Below, piece by piece: positions 17,811-27,442 of a DNA stretch of 64,000 nt. How positions within the stretch are numbered: the first letter of the stretch is position 1; each line of letters starts with the position of its first letter. The DNA comes from JAHEDH01 sp963745865 (GTDB lineage: Bacteria; Actinomycetota; Acidimicrobiia; Spongiisociales; ZC4RG35): positions 62,001 through 126,000 of the forward strand of contig CAVUYZ010000004.1 of the NCBI GenBank assembly GCA_963745865.1, in the 5' to 3' direction. The notes beneath the pieces were generated by a model. The model ran no database searches. It was not told the DNA's origin and saw only the letters and a program-made list of their open reading frames with translations. The position numbers and the translations under genes were made by a program.

Positions 17811-18520
17811 TTCGTTCGACGCGTGGTGTCTTGTTCGGCGCCTGGGGGGCCTCGCTCGACGCGTGGTGTCTGCTCGGCCTGGCGGCCTCGCTCAGACGCT
17901 TGGTGCACTTCGTGCGCGTGGTGTGCTTCGCACGCTCGAGGAGTGTCTCACTTCGTTCGACGCTGATTGTCTTGATCCCTGCTGAGGGTCACCGAGCGCC
18001 GAAGGCACCAAGCGGCGCAGCCACCGAGCGCGATGCGCAGCGAGCACCAGGCGGCCTCGCCCCGACGCTTCGTGTCGTGGTGCTCGGCCTGGCGGCCTCG
18101 CTCCGACGCGTGGTGCACTTCGTGCGCGTGGTGTGCTTCGCACGCTCGAGGAGTGTCTCACTTCGTTCGACGCTGGGCTTTTCATTGGCGGCCGAAGGCC
18201 ACCAAGCGGCGCAGCCACCGAGCGCGATGCGCAGCGAGCACCAAGCGGCCTCGCTCTGACGCGTGGTGTCGGGTGCTCGGCCTGGCGGCCTCGCTCCGAC
18301 GCGTGGTGCACTTCGTGCGCGTGGTGTGCTTCGCACGCTCGAGGAGTGTCTCACTTCGTTCGACGCTGGGCTTTTCATTGCGGCCGAAGGCCACCAAGCG
18401 GCGCAGCCACCGAGCGCGATGCGCAGCGAGCACCTAGCGGTCGGAGGCCACCAAGCGGCGCAGCCACCGAGCGCGATGCGCAGCGAGCACCAGGCGGCCG
18501 AAGGCATGGCACGAGCGCGG
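17811..18520. repeat. Repeat-filled 700-bp spacer with three tandem units
   Basis: There is no credible gene here; every open frame is repetitive and low in complexity. A block including GTGTGCTTCGCACGCTCGAG recurs near 17922, 18132 and 18325, giving units of about 210 and 193 bp. Each unit is a string of tiny inverted repeats with 3-4-nt loops: CACTTCGTG, GTGCTTCGCAC, GGCCGAAGGCC and GCGCGATGCGC. The module with GGCGCAGCCACCGAGCGCG is also found after 46740. Confidence 0.7.
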
Positions 18521-18532
18521 TAGCCTGGGGAC

Positions 18533-19139
18533 ATGCCCAGGATCAAGGCCGAGAACATCGAGGCGCACAAGGCGCAGACCAGGCGGGAGATCCTCGACGC
18601 AACCCGCTCCCTGCTTGCGGAGATCGGCTCCGCCGACATCTCGCTCGGTGAGGTCGCCCACGGTGCCAGCATCGGTCGTACCACGCTCTATGAGTACTTC
18701 CGGGACAAAGACGACCTGATCGCCTGTCTGGTGGAGGATCAGCTCCCCGGGGTCGTCGATGGGGTCATCGCCGGGTTGAGTGGGTCGACTGGGAGTGCTC
18801 GGCTGGTCGAACTCGCCACGGCGACTGTCGAGTTCGTGGTCAGCGATCCGGTCCTGGGTCTGATCCTCCATCGAGAGCTTCCCCGCTTGTCTTCGGAAGC
18901 CCAAGAACGCATCCGCGCCGCCCACGGCGAGCTGGCCGCTGACATGGTGTCTGCGTATCGAGCTGCCGTCCAGAGCGGCGAGCTTCGGCCGATAGCGCCA
19001 GACATCGTCGGTCGGTTCATACAGGACACGATCATGTCGGCGGCCCGGGTATTTGATCGCCGCCCACGAGCCCGCAGATCGCTTTCCCGAGGTCGCCGCC
19101 GAGCTCGAGCGCTTCCTCCTCGGCGGACTGTCCGCCTGA
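18533..19139 (+). CDS. TetR-family transcriptional regulator (3' frameshift)
   Basis: The N-terminal helix-turn-helix is typical TetR: ILDATRSLLAEIGSADISLG, then GASIGRTTLYEYFRDKDDL. A ligand/dimer domain follows. The original frame runs on to 19198 with an implausible arginine-rich tail after SAARVFDR. Removing one T near 19050 restores LIAAHEPADRFPEVAAELER and a stop at 19137-19139, a far more natural TetR ending. The regulated genes are unknown; ppk1 starts 67 bp further on and could be one. The repeat block lies directly upstream. Confidence 0.82.
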
Positions 19140-19206
19140 GGCCGGCCGGAGCCGGTTTGTCCACCGCCCATCCTCGCCAGACCCGGCCCGTGCTTTAATC
19201 GCGTCC

Positions 19207-21252
19207 GTGGGAATCGACCGGTATCGCAATCGTGAGCTGTCGTGGCTCGACTTCAACAGTCGGGTGCTGGCGCTCGCCGAGGACAGCAGACTTCCCCTTC
19301 TCGAGCGGGCGCGGTTCCTGGCGATCTGGGCGTCGAACCTCGACGAGTTCTACATGGTCAGGGTCGCCGGCCTCAAGGAACAAGAGCTGCACGGTTCTCG
19401 CGGAACGTCGCCAGATGGCTTGTCCCCGTCGGAGCAGCTCGCCGGAATTCGCGAGGAGGTGCTCAGGCAGTTCGACCGAGTCCATCGAGCGTTCGGCGCA
19501 GACGTGGCGCCTTCTCTCTCCGAGGCGGGGATCGCGCTCGCCGACTACGACGAGCTCGACGAGGAGGACACCGACTATCTCGACGAGATCTTCCGATCCC
19601 GTGTGTTTCCCGTCGTCACTCCGCTAGCCGTCGACCCGGCGCACCCGTTCCCGTACATTTCGAATCTCTCGCTCAACCTGGCTGTCCTCGTCCGAAATCC
19701 CGAGACGAAGCTCACGAGGTTCGCCCGGGTCAAGGTGCCACCGATCCTCACGCGTTTCGTCGTGCTTCCAGACGGTGAGCGATACGTGCCGCTCGAACAG
19801 GTCATCGCAGCCCACCTCGGCATGCTGTTCCCAGGGATGGAGGTGCTGGAGCATCACGCGTTCCGGGTCACTCGAAACGCCGACATCGAGATCGAGGAGG
19901 AAGAGGGCGAAGATCTGCTCGCTGCAATCGAGTCCGAGCTCACCCGGCGTGGCTTCGGTCATGTGGTTCGGCTGGAGGTCACGCCGACGATGACCGATGA
20001 GGTGCTCGACCTCCTGATGCGTGAGATGGGTATCCGCCCGGACGAGGTGCTGCATCTCGAGGGGCCTCTCGACATGTCTGGGCTCAACGTGCTGACAGAC
20101 CTGAGCCGCCACGATCTGATGTCCGAGCGCTGGTCATGGGTCACCCAGCCACGGCTCGCCAGCATGTCCGAGGGCATCCCCGTCAACATGTTCGCCACGA
20201 TCCGCGAGGGTGATCTGCTCGTCCAGCACCCCTACGACTCCTTCACGACCTCGGTCGTCTCGTTCATCGATCAGGCCGCGCACGATCCGTCCGTCCTCGC
20301 CATCAAGCAGACCCTCTATCGGACATCGGCGAACTCGCCGATCATCCAGTCGCTCATGTACGCGGCGAAGGAGGGCAAGCAGGTCGTGGTGCTGGTCGAG
20401 CTCAAGGCGCGCTTCGACGAGGAGCGGAACATCGAGTTCGCTCAGATGCTGGAGGACAACGGAGTCCATGTCGTGTACGGCGTGATCGGTCTCAAGACCC
20501 ACACCAAGATCGCACTCGTGGTTCGCGACGACGGCGATCGGATCAACCGCTACGCCCATATCGGGACCGGCAACTACAACGATGCCACTGCCCGCACCTA
20601 CGAGGATCTCGGATTGTTCACCAACGATCCGGACATCGGCGCCGATCTCACGGATCTCTTCAACTACCTGACGGGCTACAGCCAGCAAACGACCTACCGC
20701 AAGCTCCTCGTGTCGCCGACGTCGTTCCGATTGAGCATCACGCAGATGATCCGGGAAGAAGCGGCGCGTGGCTCCGAGGGATACATCACGATGAAGATGA
20801 ACTCGCTCGTCGACGAGCGCCTGATCGAGGAGTTGTACGAGGCCTCCAACGCCGGTTGCCGGATCGATCTGGTGGTGCGCGGCATCTGCTGTCTCATTCC
20901 CGGAGTTCCTGGCATGAGCGAGAACATCGCGGTCCGCTCCGTCGTCGGCCGCTATCTCGAGCACTCCCGCATCTACCGCTTCGGAACACGCGGCCGGGAG
21001 CGGAAGTTCTACATCGGGTCTGCGGATCTGATGCCCCGCAACCTCGACCGGAGGGTGGAAGCGCTGGCTCCGGTCGAAGACCCGGACCTGCAATTCCGGC
21101 TCGATGAGATCCTCGAGGTGCTCCTCGCAGATGACGTCCTCGCCTGGGAGCTCGATGCGGACAGCCGCTGGACCAAGCTGCCGACCGAGATCGGTGTCGA
21201 CACCCACATGACCCTCCGCGCCCTCGCCGAAGCCCGCTCCGCCCGCGAGTAG
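19207..21252 (+). CDS. ppk1: Polyphosphate kinase 1
   Basis: 681 residues from the GTG at 19207. The N-domain starts RYRNRELSWLDFNSRVLALA, a textbook PPK1 opening. The catalytic core carries the autophosphorylated histidine region GLKTHTKIALVVRD, the second histidine context YAHIGTGNYND and RFDEERNIEFA. PPK1 reversibly moves the ATP gamma-phosphate onto polyphosphate chains, storing phosphate as granules. It sits directly upstream of the PHO box and the pst operon, so storage and uptake of phosphate are encoded together. No frameshifts are seen over its length. Confidence 0.97.
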   Translation: MGIDRYRNRELSWLDFNSRVLALAEDSRLPLLERARFLAIWASNLDEFYMVRVAGLKEQELHGSRGTSPDGLSPSEQLAGIREEVLRQFDRVHRAFGADVAPSLSEAGIALADYDELDEEDTDYLDEIFRSRVFPVVTPLAVDPAHPFPYISNLSLNLAVLVRNPETKLTRFARVKVPPILTRFVVLPDGERYVPLEQVIAAHLGMLFPGMEVLEHHAFRVTRNADIEIEEEEGEDLLAAIESELTRRGFGHVVRLEVTPTMTDEVLDLLMREMGIRPDEVLHLEGPLDMSGLNVLTDLSRHDLMSERWSWVTQPRLASMSEGIPVNMFATIREGDLLVQHPYDSFTTSVVSFIDQAAHDPSVLAIKQTLYRTSANSPIIQSLMYAAKEGKQVVVLVELKARFDEERNIEFAQMLEDNGVHVVYGVIGLKTHTKIALVVRDDGDRINRYAHIGTGNYNDATARTYEDLGLFTNDPDIGADLTDLFNYLTGYSQQTTYRKLLVSPTSFRLSITQMIREEAARGSEGYITMKMNSLVDERLIEELYEASNAGCRIDLVVRGICCLIPGVPGMSENIAVRSVVGRYLEHSRIYRFGTRGRERKFYIGSADLMPRNLDRRVEALAPVEDPDLQFRLDEILEVLLADDVLAWELDADSRWTKLPTEIGVDTHMTLRALAEARSARE

Positions 21253-21411
21253 CGCGCGAAGCCCGCAGGTAGCTCGCTTCGCGTCGCTGCATGGTGCGTG
21301 CGGCGCTTGGTGGCCTCCGGCCGCTTGCCCGGCTCACGCCTCGTCCTGATCGAGTCGACGTCGAGCGAATTGGGTCCCGGGGAAGGCTGCGAGCACATGA
21401 GACGATCAAAC
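21253..21411. repeat. Degenerate intergenic repeat remnant
   Basis: After the ppk1 stop comes a stretch with TAGCTCGCTTCGCGTCGCTG and GGCGCTTGGTGGCCTCCGGCCGCTT, resembling decayed modules of the other intergenic repeats. No hairpin or heptamer array of the full element remains, and no gene is seen. Confidence 0.5.
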
Positions 21412-21450
21412 GTTCACTCGTCGTTCACTTCGGGGGGAGTTTGAGTTCAG
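21412..21450 (+). promoter_or_regulatory. PHO box (PhoP/RegX3 binding site) upstream of pstS
   Basis: GTTCACT occurs at 21412 and again at 21423, an exact 11-bp direct repeat. A third partial unit, GTTCAGA, starts at 21445, in the same 11-bp phase two steps on. This is the arrangement of actinobacterial PHO boxes bound by PhoP under phosphate starvation. It lies about 100 bp before pstS, and the cognate-looking response regulator is encoded at the end of the same operon. Confidence 0.8.
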
Positions 21451-21549
21451 ACGGCGTCCGTACCTTGCCTGTGGGGTCAGGGTGGAAACCGCGGCTCCTG
21501 CGTCTCTCGAGGACGTGCATGTCAATCGATCAACAGGAGAGAATCCCGA

Positions 21550-22621
21550 ATGACGAAACTCAGAACGCTCAGCCTGTGGGCCGTCGTGTGTCGCGATGAT
21601 CCTCGCGGCGTGCGGCTCGGACGACTCGACCGACACCACAGCGGCGGCCGGGGACGGTGCGGCCACGACGACAGCCACCACGGCCGCGCCGACCGGTGAC
21701 ATGGAGATGTCCGAACTGGGTCTTCCCATCATCGACCCGCTCGACGTTGCCGACGGCGACGTCCTCATCGCCGGGTCATCGACCGTCTTCCCGCTCTCGA
21801 CGGCTCTCATCTCGAAGTGGGAGGACGAGGGCGGCCCCAGCTATCCGATCGACTCGATCGGATCCGGAGGTGGGTTCGAGCGGTTCTGTGTCGAGGGGGC
21901 ATCGGACATCTCGAACGCGTCCCGCGCCATCAAGCAGGAGGAGATCGATGCCTGCAACGCCATCGGTCGCGACCCGATCGAGATCCGCGTCGGCACCGAC
22001 GCCCTGACGTTGGTGGTCAGCGAGGGCAACACATTCGCGACGTCCCTGACCTTGGAGGAGATCGCCACCGCGTTCTCGCTCACATCTCCGAACGCCACCT
22101 GGGCAGACGTGAATCCCGACTTCCCGGCGCACCCGATCCAGTTGTTCTCGCCGGGTGAGGACTCGGGTACCTTCGACTACTTCAACGAGGTCGTGTTCGA
22201 GGAAGCAGATCCTTCGCCGATCTCGTCATCGATCGCTCAGATCGTCGGCGAGGACGACAATGTCACGGTGCAGGGTGTGGCCGGCGATGGCTGCACCGAG
22301 GGAGACCTCGCCTCGACATGCGCGATCGGATACTTCGGATTCGCCTACTTCGCGGAGAATGCCGACGTTCTCCAGCCCGTTTCGGTCGATGGCATCGAGC
22401 CGAGCGAGGCCACGGTGAACGACGGCACCTATGAGATTGCCCGGCCGCTGTTCATGTACACGGCTCCGTCGGTGATCGCGGAGAAGCCCCAGGTGGCAGC
22501 GTTCATTGCCTACTACCTCAACAACGTGAACGAGGTCATCGGCGACGTCGGGTACTTCCCGGCTCCGATGGATCGGCTCCTCGAGGCTGCCCAGAAGATC
22601 TCCGAGGCAGCGGGCTTCTGA
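21550..22621 (+). CDS. pstS: PstS phosphate-binding lipoprotein (frameshift in signal peptide)
   Basis: An ATG at 21550 with AGGAG 10 nt upstream begins MTKLRTLSLWAVV. The frame then shifts near 21590, and the lipobox ILAAC followed by GSDDSTDTTAAAG continues in the next frame to 22621. One extra base in the signal region explains this. After a Thr/Ala-rich linker comes the mature domain with the phosphate-binding segments AGSSTVFPLS, GSGGGFERFC and SPGEDSGTFDYF. PstS binds phosphate outside the membrane and delivers it to PstCA. The surrounding sequence is otherwise fully conserved, so an error in the DNA sequence is likely. Confidence 0.92.
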
Positions 22622-22657
22622 TCCGCTTGGACCACCGTCAGAACGAACCAGTAGCGT

Positions 22658-22686
22658 GGCCCGGTCCCCGATTCGGGGACCGGGCC
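22658..22686 (+). terminator. Strong hairpin between pstS and pstC
   Basis: GGCCCGGTCCCCG (22658-22670) pairs perfectly over 13 bp with CGGGGACCGGGCC (22674-22686) across a 3-nt loop. It lies 37 bp after the pstS stop. No T-run follows, so it is best read as a partial terminator or mRNA-stabilising hairpin that raises binding-protein mRNA relative to the permease genes. Confidence 0.75.
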
Positions 22687-22711
22687 CGGCCCATCGAGTG
22701 AGGAAGGTGCG

Positions 22712-23685
22712 ATGACAGCAGAGGCGAGCGCCCGGTCTTCCAGTGTCTCCAGATCACTGAAGAAGAAGGCAAAGCCGGCCGAGTCGACGATCAAGGCCAT
22801 CCTGTGGGTCTGCGGAGTCATCTCGATCGCCACCACCATCGGCATCTTGTGGGAGCTGGGCAGGGAGTCGCTGCTCTTCTTCCAGGATGATCGTGTCTCG
22901 GTCTTTGAGTTTCTGACCGGTACGCATTGGTCTCCTCAGGCACTGTCGTTCGGCATCTGGGCGCTCATCCTGTCCACGCTCCTGATCGCGGCCATCGCCA
23001 TGCTGGTGGCGTTGCCGCTCGGACTCGCCTCCGCCATCTATCTCTCTGAGTACGCGTCTCCGCCGAATGCGCGGCATCCTCAAACCGGTGCTCGAGATTC
23101 TCGTGGGCATTCCGACGGTCGTCTACGGATTCTTCGCTCTGACGTTCATGACTCCGCTCCTGCGATCGGCCCTCGGAACGAGTGTCGTCAACTTCTTCAA
23201 CGTCGCGTCTGCGGGAATCGTGGTCGGGATCCTCATCATCCCGCTGGTGAGCTCGCTCGCAGAGGATGCGCTCCATGCCGTTCCGGACTCACTCCGACAG
23301 GCGGCCTATGGCCTCGGGGCATCGAAGCTGGAGGTTTCGACGAGGATCGTCGTCCCGGCAGCGCTGTCGGGAATCGGTGCCGCGCTTCGTCGTCGCCATG
23401 TCCCGCGCGGTCGGTGAGACGATGGTGGTGGCGATCGCATCCGGTTCTGCGCCCCGGAACTTCACGCTGGGCGAGGACTCCCTGTTCGGATACATCCTGA
23501 ACCCGTTCGTCGCCGGCGAGGCGATGACGGGTCACATCGTCCGGGTTTCCTCGGGTGACCTCAGCTACAACACGATCGATTACAACTCGATCTTCGCCAT
23601 CGGGCTCACCCTGTTCATCATGACGCTCGGGCTCAACATCTTGAGCCGGCGATTCGTCAAGCGGTTCCGCGAGGTCTACGAATGA
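22712..23685 (+). CDS. pstC: PstC phosphate ABC permease (two frameshifts)
   Basis: The protein starts MTAEASARSSSVSRSLKKKA with AGGAAGG upstream. Three consecutive frames carry it. The first runs to SEYASP near 23057. The second (RGILKPVLEILVGIPTVVYG and the EAA-like loop DSLRQAAYGLGASK) runs to near 23385. The third (FVVAMSRAVGETMVVAIASG) runs to the stop. Each junction is mended by removing one C. The product is the usual six-helix PstC permease subunit, pairing with PstA to form the phosphate channel. Two indels in one conserved gene suggest poor consensus quality rather than two mutations. Confidence 0.88.
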
Positions 23686-25091
23686 CCATCGAGGCACCCG
23701 AGCGGCCAAACGTTGCCGACTATTACCCGACCGAGGAGGAGTTCCAGCGCCAACTCCAGTCCCGCTCTCGGAAGGCAATGGCTGCCAAATTCGGGTTCCT
23801 TCTGGCCCTCATGATCGGCGTGCTCGCACTTCTGACCCTGTTGTACACCGTGATCAACGATGCCTTCGGTCTGGTTGCCGTCGTGAACGATCGGAACCCC
23901 GAAGAGATCGTCTCCGATCTGGGATACGATCCGGGAACGACGAGCCTCGCCGACCTCGACGAGTCGGAACTGATCGCCCTTCTGCAGGAGTCCGTGTCGA
24001 GTGGCGCCGGCCGTCGCCTGGAACGTGAGCAGCGATTTCTCGCCGATGGCTTCGCGTTCGAAGACCCAGAGGTCTATGCGGAGCTGTGTGCGTCAGATGA
24101 TCCAGTCGAAGGCTGCACGGCCGGCGTCCGGGATCGAGCGAACATCTTCGCCCTCGTCGAGGAGCGGGTGGTCGTGCCAGACGTGATCGCTTCCGCCGAA
24201 TTGGTCCCGTCGATCTTCGATGCAGACGGCTTCAGGGAGGAAGTGCTCACGGCATTCGAGCAGTCTCCGGAGCGCTTCGGTGACTACACCGCCGATCAGG
24301 TCCGTTTCGAGTGGCGGGCGTGGCTGAACATGGACTTCCTCCTGAGGCCGACCAATTCGACTCCGGAGATCGCCGGGATCCGAACGGCAATCCTCGGGTC
24401 GACGTGGCTGATCTTGATCACGCTGCTGTTCTCGGTTCCTGTCGGGGTCGGAGCTGCCATCTATCTCGTGGAGTTCGCCAAGCCCACCAGGTTCAACGAG
24501 GTCGTCCAGACCAACATCAACAACCTGGCCGGCGTCCCTTCGATCATCTACGGCATGTTGGGGCTGGCATTCCTCGTCAGGACGCTGTCACCGATCACGT
24601 CGGGGTCGATCTTCTTCACCGACGCGCCCGCGGACAACGGTCGCACCGTGCTCGCCGGAGGCCTCACGCTCGGTCTTCTCATCCTCCCTGTCGTGATCAT
24701 CTCTGCCCAGGAGGCGTTGAAGTCCGTGCCCAACTCGCTCCGGCAGGCCGGCATGGCGCTCGGAGCCACCAGGTGGCAGACGGTCCGAAGTCAGGTGCTA
24801 CCGGTTGCGTTGCCCGGTATTCTGACCGGGACGATCCTGGCCGTGGCGCGGGCGATCGGGGAGACGGCGCCGCTGATCGTCGTCGGCGCCGCATCGTTCA
24901 TCACCGCCGACCCGACCGGACCGTTCTCGAAGTACACCGCACTTCCCATCCAGATCTTCCAGTGGACCGGCTTCCCACAGCAGGAGTTCAGGAACATCGC
25001 CGCTGCTGCCATCCTCGTGCTGCTGGTGCTGCTGTTGATCCTCAATGGAACCGCCGTGTTTCTGCGCAACAAGTACTCCAGGAGGGCATGA
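23682..25091 (+). CDS. pstA: PstA phosphate ABC permease with a large extracytoplasmic insertion
   Basis: 469 residues, about 170 longer than usual. The first membrane helix (about 38-60) is followed by an acidic soluble region (about 62-225: NPEEIVSDLGYDPG, then LDESELIALLQESV). Then the standard permease core resumes with VPVGVGAAIYLVEFA, NNLAGVPSIIYGM, the ABC-contact loop VPNSLRQAGMALGATRW and the terminal helices. It pairs with PstC to translocate phosphate. The ATG overlaps the pstC stop by 4 bp. The inserted domain may contact PstS or another surface partner. Confidence 0.93.
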   Translation: MTIEAPERPNVADYYPTEEEFQRQLQSRSRKAMAAKFGFLLALMIGVLALLTLLYTVINDAFGLVAVVNDRNPEEIVSDLGYDPGTTSLADLDESELIALLQESVSSGAGRRLEREQRFLADGFAFEDPEVYAELCASDDPVEGCTAGVRDRANIFALVEERVVVPDVIASAELVPSIFDADGFREEVLTAFEQSPERFGDYTADQVRFEWRAWLNMDFLLRPTNSTPEIAGIRTAILGSTWLILITLLFSVPVGVGAAIYLVEFAKPTRFNEVVQTNINNLAGVPSIIYGMLGLAFLVRTLSPITSGSIFFTDAPADNGRTVLAGGLTLGLLILPVVIISAQEALKSVPNSLRQAGMALGATRWQTVRSQVLPVALPGILTGTILAVARAIGETAPLIVVGAASFITADPTGPFSKYTALPIQIFQWTGFPQQEFRNIAAAAILVLLVLLLILNGTAVFLRNKYSRRA

Positions 25092-25210
25092 TGTCAGAGA
25101 GGGATGGCGTGACGACTACGGAACCGGCGAGCGAAGAGCGGACAGATGACTGACGAGATCCAACCGGACAACCGGACAGCCGCTTCTCCGTCGGAGGCGA
25201 CCTCCAGGGC

Positions 25211-26033
25211 ATGGCGACATCGGGCCGGATGCTCTCCTCCGCGATCGAGAACCCGGTGATTCAAACCAGGGGCCTCGGCGTCTACTACGGGTCATTCAAG
25301 GCGGTGCGCGACGTCACGATGGACTTCGGCACCAACGAGATCACTGCGCTGATCGGGCCGTCTGGATGCGGCAAGTCAACCGTGCTGCGGTGCTTCAACC
25401 GGATGAACGATCTGATCCCGTCCGCCCGGGTCGAGGGCGAGATCCAGTATCACGACACCAACATCTACGACGACGACATCGACCCGGTCGAGATCAGGCG
25501 TCGGATCGGCATGGTCTTCCAGAAGCCGAACCCGTTCCCGAAGAGCATCTACGACAACGTCGCCTGGGGCGCAAAGATCAACGGATTCAAAGGCCCGAAG
25601 TCGGACATGGACGACCTGGTGCAGCACGCCATCACCCAGGCGGCGCTCTGGGACGAAGTGAAGGACAAGCTCGACGAGAGCGGCTACTCGCTGTCGGGCG
25701 GCCAGCAACAGCGACTGTGCATCGCCCGGGCCATCGCCTCGAATCCCGATGTCGTGCTGATGGACGAGCCGTGCTCGGCGCTCGATCCCATCGCGACGTT
25801 GCGGATCGAGGAACTGATGCAGCAACTGCAAGTCGGACTATTCGATCATCATCGTCACGCACAACATGCAGCAAGCGGCCAGAGTGTCCGATCGCACCGC
25901 GTTCTTCTCGGTGGACGTCAACGACAAAGGGATGAGGACGGGTCGACTGGTCGAGTACGGACTGACCGACAAGCTGTTCACATCGCCGGAGCACGAAGAA
26001 ACCGAGCAGTACATCACCGGACGGTTCGGATGA
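25211..26033 (+). CDS. pstB: PstB phosphate ABC transporter ATPase (frameshifted)
   Basis: The ABC signatures are present: Walker A GPSGCGKST, Q-loop MVFQKPNPFP, signature LSGGQQQRL and Walker B VVLMDEPCSALDP. The frame breaks near 25829, where one extra C sits after QQL. The correct tail (DYSIIIVTHNMQQAARVSD through EQYITGRFG) continues in the next frame to a stop at 26031-26033. PstB hydrolyses ATP to drive phosphate import. The start is uncertain. A strong GGAGG precedes an ATG at 25091 in this same frame, but a TGA at 25151 interrupts it, so I use the ATG at 25211. Confidence 0.9.
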
Positions 26034-26055
26034 GCAGTCACCCGAGGGGGACACC

Positions 26056-26748
26056 GTGGTAGATCAGCGATCACATTTTCATCAGGAACTCGAGGCGCTC
26101 GAGCAGTCGATCCACGAGATCGGAGACCGGGCTCACGTTCTGATCGGGAAGTCGGTGACCGCGCTGGTCGAGGGCGACGTGGCATTGGCGGCGGAGGTAC
26201 GGGAGGGCGACGACGTCATCGACAGGATGTACCTGGACGTCCACAACCGGTGGATCAACCTGATGGCCAGACAACAGCCGATGGGGATGGATCTCCGGCT
26301 CATGTCGGTCCTCCTCCACATGAACGTGACGTTGGAGCGCACAGGCGATCAGTGCGTCAACATCGCCAAGCTCGCCGTTCTGTGTAAGGACCTCCCGCGG
26401 GTGGACCGCGTCGCCGAGCAGATCGTCGAGATGGGCGACCTCGTGAGGCCGATGCTGAGGACGGCGATCGACTCGTTCGTTCGACGGGATGCCGATGAGG
26501 CTCGTCTGCTGCCGGCCATGGACGAGCCGGTCGATCGGATCAACCGCAACATGTATCGCGAGGTCGTCGCTCTGGGCTCCGAAGCGAAGCTTCTCGAATG
26601 GGCAACCCACATGATGATGGCATCTCGCGCCCTCGAGAGAGTGGGCGACCAGGCGGTCGACGTCGGCGAGCAGGTGGTGTTCCTCGTGAGCGGCGAGTTC
26701 CATGACTTCAACGAGGAGAGCTTCGGCAGTGGCGCTCGAACCCGCTGA
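26056..26748 (+). CDS. phoU: PhoU phosphate-signalling protein
   Basis: 230 residues from the GTG at 26056, preceded by GAGGGGG. It shows the duplicated three-helix PhoU fold: FHQELEALEQSIHEIGDRA, NVTLERTGDQCVNIAK and the matching second-half motif ASRALERVGDQAVDVGEQ, each with the acidic metal-binding E-x-x-x-D pattern. PhoU links the Pst transporter to the PhoR kinase and holds down the phosphate response when phosphate is plentiful. Its 3' end overlaps the response-regulator gene by about 20 bp, consistent with one operon. Confidence 0.95.
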   Translation: MVDQRSHFHQELEALEQSIHEIGDRAHVLIGKSVTALVEGDVALAAEVREGDDVIDRMYLDVHNRWINLMARQQPMGMDLRLMSVLLHMNVTLERTGDQCVNIAKLAVLCKDLPRVDRVAEQIVEMGDLVRPMLRTAIDSFVRRDADEARLLPAMDEPVDRINRNMYREVVALGSEAKLLEWATHMMMASRALERVGDQAVDVGEQVVFLVSGEFHDFNEESFGSGARTR

Positions 26749-27442
26749 ACCCCGCCATCGGGTGCTGGTGGTCGAAGACGAGCCGGCACTGGTTGACTCC
26801 ATCAGGTACGCGCTCGAGGTCGAGGGTTTCGATGTGGTGACGGCGACCACGGGCCGTGATGCACTCGCTCGCGCCCGGAGCTCGAACCCGTCGCTGGTGT
26901 TGCTCGACGTGATGCTGCCCGAGTCCTCGGGTCTCGATGTCTGTCGCGAGCTCCGCTCGGAGTCGGATGTTCCGATCATCATGCTCACCGCCCGGGACAG
27001 CGAGGCGGACAAGGTGGCGGGCCTGGAACTGGGTGCCGACGACTACGTCACCAAGCCGTTCTCGACGCGGGAATTGATGGCCCGAGTGCGTGCCCACATC
27101 AGACGCTCGATGCGGTCGGGGACCTTTGCCGACGCCAATGAGGTGCTGCGCGGTGGCCGGATCGAGCTCGATCTCGACGCGCATGTTGCCCGCCTGGCAG
27201 GCGAGCCGGTCAAACTTCGACCCAAGGAGTTCGATCTTCTCGAGTCGCTCATGCGCCGCAAGAACCGCCTCGCCACGCGGGAGAACCTGATCGACGACGT
27301 GTGGGGGCCGACCTACTTCGGCGACACCAAGACGCTCGATGTCCACATCAAACGCCTGCGGGAGAAGCTCGAAGTCGAGCCGTCATCGCCGAAGAGCATC
27401 GTCACTGTGCGCGGGCTCGGCTACAAATTCGTGGATGAGTGA
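26729..27442 (+). CDS. phoP: PhoP/RegX3-type response regulator
   Basis: About 237 residues from the GTG at 26729, which has GAGGAG upstream. The receiver domain has the acidic pocket VVEDEP, the phospho-acceptor Asp in LVLLDVMLP and the conserved Lys in YVTKPFS. The OmpR-type winged helix follows (LRPKEFDLLESLMRRKNRLA, then DVHIKRLREKLE and TVRGLGYKF). In actinobacteria this protein binds PHO boxes and switches on pst and other starvation genes. The matching PHO box lies 5 kb upstream in front of pstS, so the operon is probably self-reinforcing. RegX3 is an equally good name. Confidence 0.93.
   Translation: MALEPAEPRHRVLVVEDEPALVDSIRYALEVEGFDVVTATTGRDALARARSSNPSLVLLDVMLPESSGLDVCRELRSESDVPIIMLTARDSEADKVAGLELGADDYVTKPFSTRELMARVRAHIRRSMRSGTFADANEVLRGGRIELDLDAHVARLAGEPVKLRPKEFDLLESLMRRKNRLATRENLIDDVWGPTYFGDTKTLDVHIKRLREKLEVEPSSPKSIVTVRGLGYKFVDE

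Noticed and set aside
17811..18520. Tandem repeats that could suggest a CRISPR array
   Set aside because: Units are about 200 bp, contain many small hairpins, have no unique spacers between short identical repeats, and no cas genes are near.
21550..26033. Loss of the phosphate transporter by pseudogenisation
   Set aside because: pstS, pstC and pstB are broken only by single-base shifts with full conservation on both sides, and genes elsewhere show the same; sequence error is simpler.
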